From the NCBI GenBank assembly GCA_938021675.1, contig CALIFY010000014.1, forward strand, positions 1 to 34,725: a DNA stretch of 34,725 nucleotides, written 5' to 3'. Positions within the stretch are counted from its first letter, which is position 1. Every line of letters starts with the position of its first letter. Positions 33,537 through 34,725 of this stretch are shown piece after piece. Below the pieces are notes generated by a model, which was given only the letters and a program-made list of their open reading frames with translations, was not told the origin of the DNA and searched no databases. A program made the position numbers and the translations under genes. This DNA is from an uncultured Acidimicrobiales bacterium (lineage in GTDB: Bacteria; Actinomycetota; Acidimicrobiia; Acidimicrobiales; SZUA-35).

Positions 33537-34544
33537 TTAGTCGAGCAGCAGTTCAGGATGGTCGACTAGCCATTCGGCGGCGTCTACCTCCAGCGGCTCT
33601 TCGTAGCCGACCGGAAGCCGGATCACCCCTTCGGTCGTGTGGAAGTAGATCTCCCAAGCGTGATATCCGAAGTATGCCCGCTCGTCTTCCATCATGACGT
33701 TGGCGTACGCGGTGACGGCGTTTACGTAGTAGTCGGAATTGTTATATCCCCAGAGGGCTTTCGTCATATCCTCGGGGCCTCCCCGAACGGTGAGGTAGGT
33801 GGCGGCCCCGATGATGGCGTCTTCTGGGTTCGTCGGGTCACCTTGGCAGCACTCGGCCCAGGTGGTTGGCAGGAACTGCATCGGACCAACGGCACCGGCG
33901 GTAGAGACACCCTGGATCCGACCCATCCTGGTTTCGACCAAGTTGATGGCGGCTACAAACTCCCACGGGATGCCGGTCTCGGCCTCTGCTCGTTTATAAA
34001 ACTCCAGCAGTTCGTCGGCTGACTCAGGTGCGACGACGTGCCAAGCGGGCACGGTGTGATGTTCCTCCTCGGAGGCCAGAAGGGCCGCCAGGTTGCGCCG
34101 CGCCTCCCAATTGAGGGCGATGGCATCGGCAACCGATGGATCGACGTTGCGGAGGACGTCATCGAACCAGGTCTCCTCTAGGGCCAATTGCCGATAGAGG
34201 GCCTGTTGGCGGCGGCCCCAACCATCGAGGGTGTCGGACGGCAGCCCTTCCCGGCGGACTGCGGTTTCTGCCTCGGTAAGGGCTGACGCCATCTCGACCG
34301 GTGACACAGGCGGAGCCAACCGGTCAGGATCGAGGTCACTCGGGCTGAGGGTCGTACTCGATGACGGTGCGCTGTCGGGAACCGTCGAGCTGACGGGAAC
34401 CGAGTTCGATCCGTCGTCGGCGCTCGACGTTTGGCTGTTGGCCGAGGTGCTTGCCGTACCGCGGTCTGCAACGCTCTGTCCGCACCCGGTGGCCATGACG
34501 ATGCTGCCAGCGATGGCCAATAGGACGCCGAGCCGGCGTGTCAG
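33537..34544 (-). CDS. Lytic transglycosylase lipoprotein, apparent CTG start
   Basis: A 335-residue lipoprotein that would cleave peptidoglycan between MurNAc and GlcNAc, giving the anhydro-MurNAc end. The signal peptide TRRLGVLLAIAGSIVMATGC ends at lipid Cys21. A Ser/Thr/Asp linker (22-75) and a helical region follow, then the goose-lysozyme-like catalytic segment IPWEFVAAINLVETRMG with Glu204, followed by VSTAGAVGPMQFLPTTW, typical of the MltB/SLT type in actinobacteria. The only codon that starts this signal peptide cleanly is CTG 34544, which forms CTGA with the stop of the upstream gene. A GTG at 34607 would add 21 residues in front, inside the overlapping upstream gene. The regulation is probably by translational coupling. 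Confidence 0.8.
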   Translation of the reverse strand: MTRRLGVLLAIAGSIVMATGCGQSVADRGTASTSANSQTSSADDGSNSVPVSSTVPDSAPSSSTTLSPSDLDPDRLAPPVSPVEMASALTEAETAVRREGLPSDTLDGWGRRQQALYRQLALEETWFDDVLRNVDPSVADAIALNWEARRNLAALLASEEEHHTVPAWHVVAPESADELLEFYKRAEAETGIPWEFVAAINLVETRMGRIQGVSTAGAVGPMQFLPTTWAECCQGDPTNPEDAIIGAATYLTVRGGPEDMTKALWGYNNSDYYVNAVTAYANVMMEDERAYFGYHAWEIYFHTTEGVIRLPVGYEEPLEVDAAEWLVDHPELLLD

Positions 34545-34725
34545 TTGGTGATCTGCCAGCCGAGCCGCTGTGGTCCGATAGAGCGGGGATAGAAGACCAC
34601 GGCCCACCCGGTGCTGGGTCCGGCCTGAATTTCGAGACCGTTTCCGTATGCGTCGTCCCCGCTGAACAGCCCGTCCCATCGGTACAGGGTGACTCCTGGT
34701 GGCATGGTTGCTTCGGCCATCGCTA
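34541..34725 (-). CDS. Partial gene at the right edge, function unknown
   Basis: An open frame of at least 59 residues ends at TGA (34543-34541). The visible part has MAEATMPPGVTLYRWDG at an ATG at 34720, then a Gly/Trp/Tyr-rich beta-type sequence ending RLGWQITN. It is open to the window edge, so the ATG may be internal. Codon use looks coding (Gly, Trp and Phe in place, no rare stops), and the CTGA overlap with the transglycosylase supports it as a real neighbour. I do not recognise the family. Confidence 0.55.
   Translation of the reverse strand, partial: AMAEATMPPGVTLYRWDGLFSGDDAYGNGLEIQAGPSTGWAVVFYPRSIGPQRLGWQITN

Overview
The window is a 34.7 kb high-GC segment of a chromosome, probably from an actinobacterium. 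A marine or freshwater Acidimicrobiia-type lineage is my inference. Supporting points are a DUF3499 protein (an actinobacterial family), two ECF-type sigma factors, frequent GTG/TTG starts with weak ribosome binding sites, and ATGA/GTGA-coupled genes. I see no tRNA, rRNA, CRISPR array, insertion sequence or phage gene. The window is gene-dense. The only stretch above 300 bases without a protein gene is about 27998-28342, which holds a tandem glycine riboswitch and its promoter.

Layout. (1) 1-1545, minus strand: a SigE-like ECF sigma factor followed by a membrane-anchored Thr/Pro-rich protein that runs off the left edge. (2) 1753-6766, plus: a diacylglycerol-kinase-family lipid kinase, a very large regulator with two TetR-like halves preceded by a strong palindrome, and a membrane-anchored HtrA-type protease with a calcium-loop insertion. 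(3) 6794-8066, minus: a rhodanese and a membrane-anchored protein of unknown function. (4) 8151-14114, plus: a cytoplasmic GH3 glucosidase with PA14 insert, an HD protein resembling a headless CCA-adding enzyme, a Cys-less alkyltransferase-like protein, an APH-fold kinase and a sulfotransferase. (5) 14096-21190, minus: a four-gene envelope-polysaccharide operon. It holds a secreted beta-propeller/jelly-roll protein, a Wzz-like protein fused to a degenerate tyrosine-kinase domain, an O-antigen-ligase/polymerase-like protein and a flippase. A lipoprotein gene diverges at 21341. (6) 21987-23967: histidinol-phosphate aminotransferase (minus) and a DUF3499 protein (plus). (7) 23979-28300, minus: the gcvT-gcvP glycine-cleavage operon under a tandem glycine riboswitch, without gcvH. 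(8) 28343-30291, minus: SurE and an APH-like phosphotransferase. (9) 30371-33524, plus: a beta-propeller lipoprotein, then an ECF sigma/anti-sigma pair. (10) 33537-34725, minus: a lytic transglycosylase lipoprotein that appears to start at CTG inside a CTGA overlap with an upstream partial gene.

How the genes fit together. The middle of the window (about 11.9-22 kb) reads as an exopolysaccharide/envelope locus: flippase, polymerase or ligase, chain-length regulator, sulfotransferase, APH-fold kinase and large secreted proteins. No glycosyltransferase or priming enzyme is visible, so it is either partial or a satellite locus. The flanks are housekeeping (glycine cleavage, HisC, SurE) and envelope-stress signalling (two ECF sigma factors, HtrA protease, lytic transglycosylase). 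The least ordinary items are the fused double-TetR regulator with its palindrome, the pseudokinase chain-length protein, the CCA-enzyme HD body without a nucleotidyltransferase head, the alkyltransferase-like protein with Trp-Trp at the active site, and two lipoprotein genes whose signal peptides can only be reached from non-canonical start codons.
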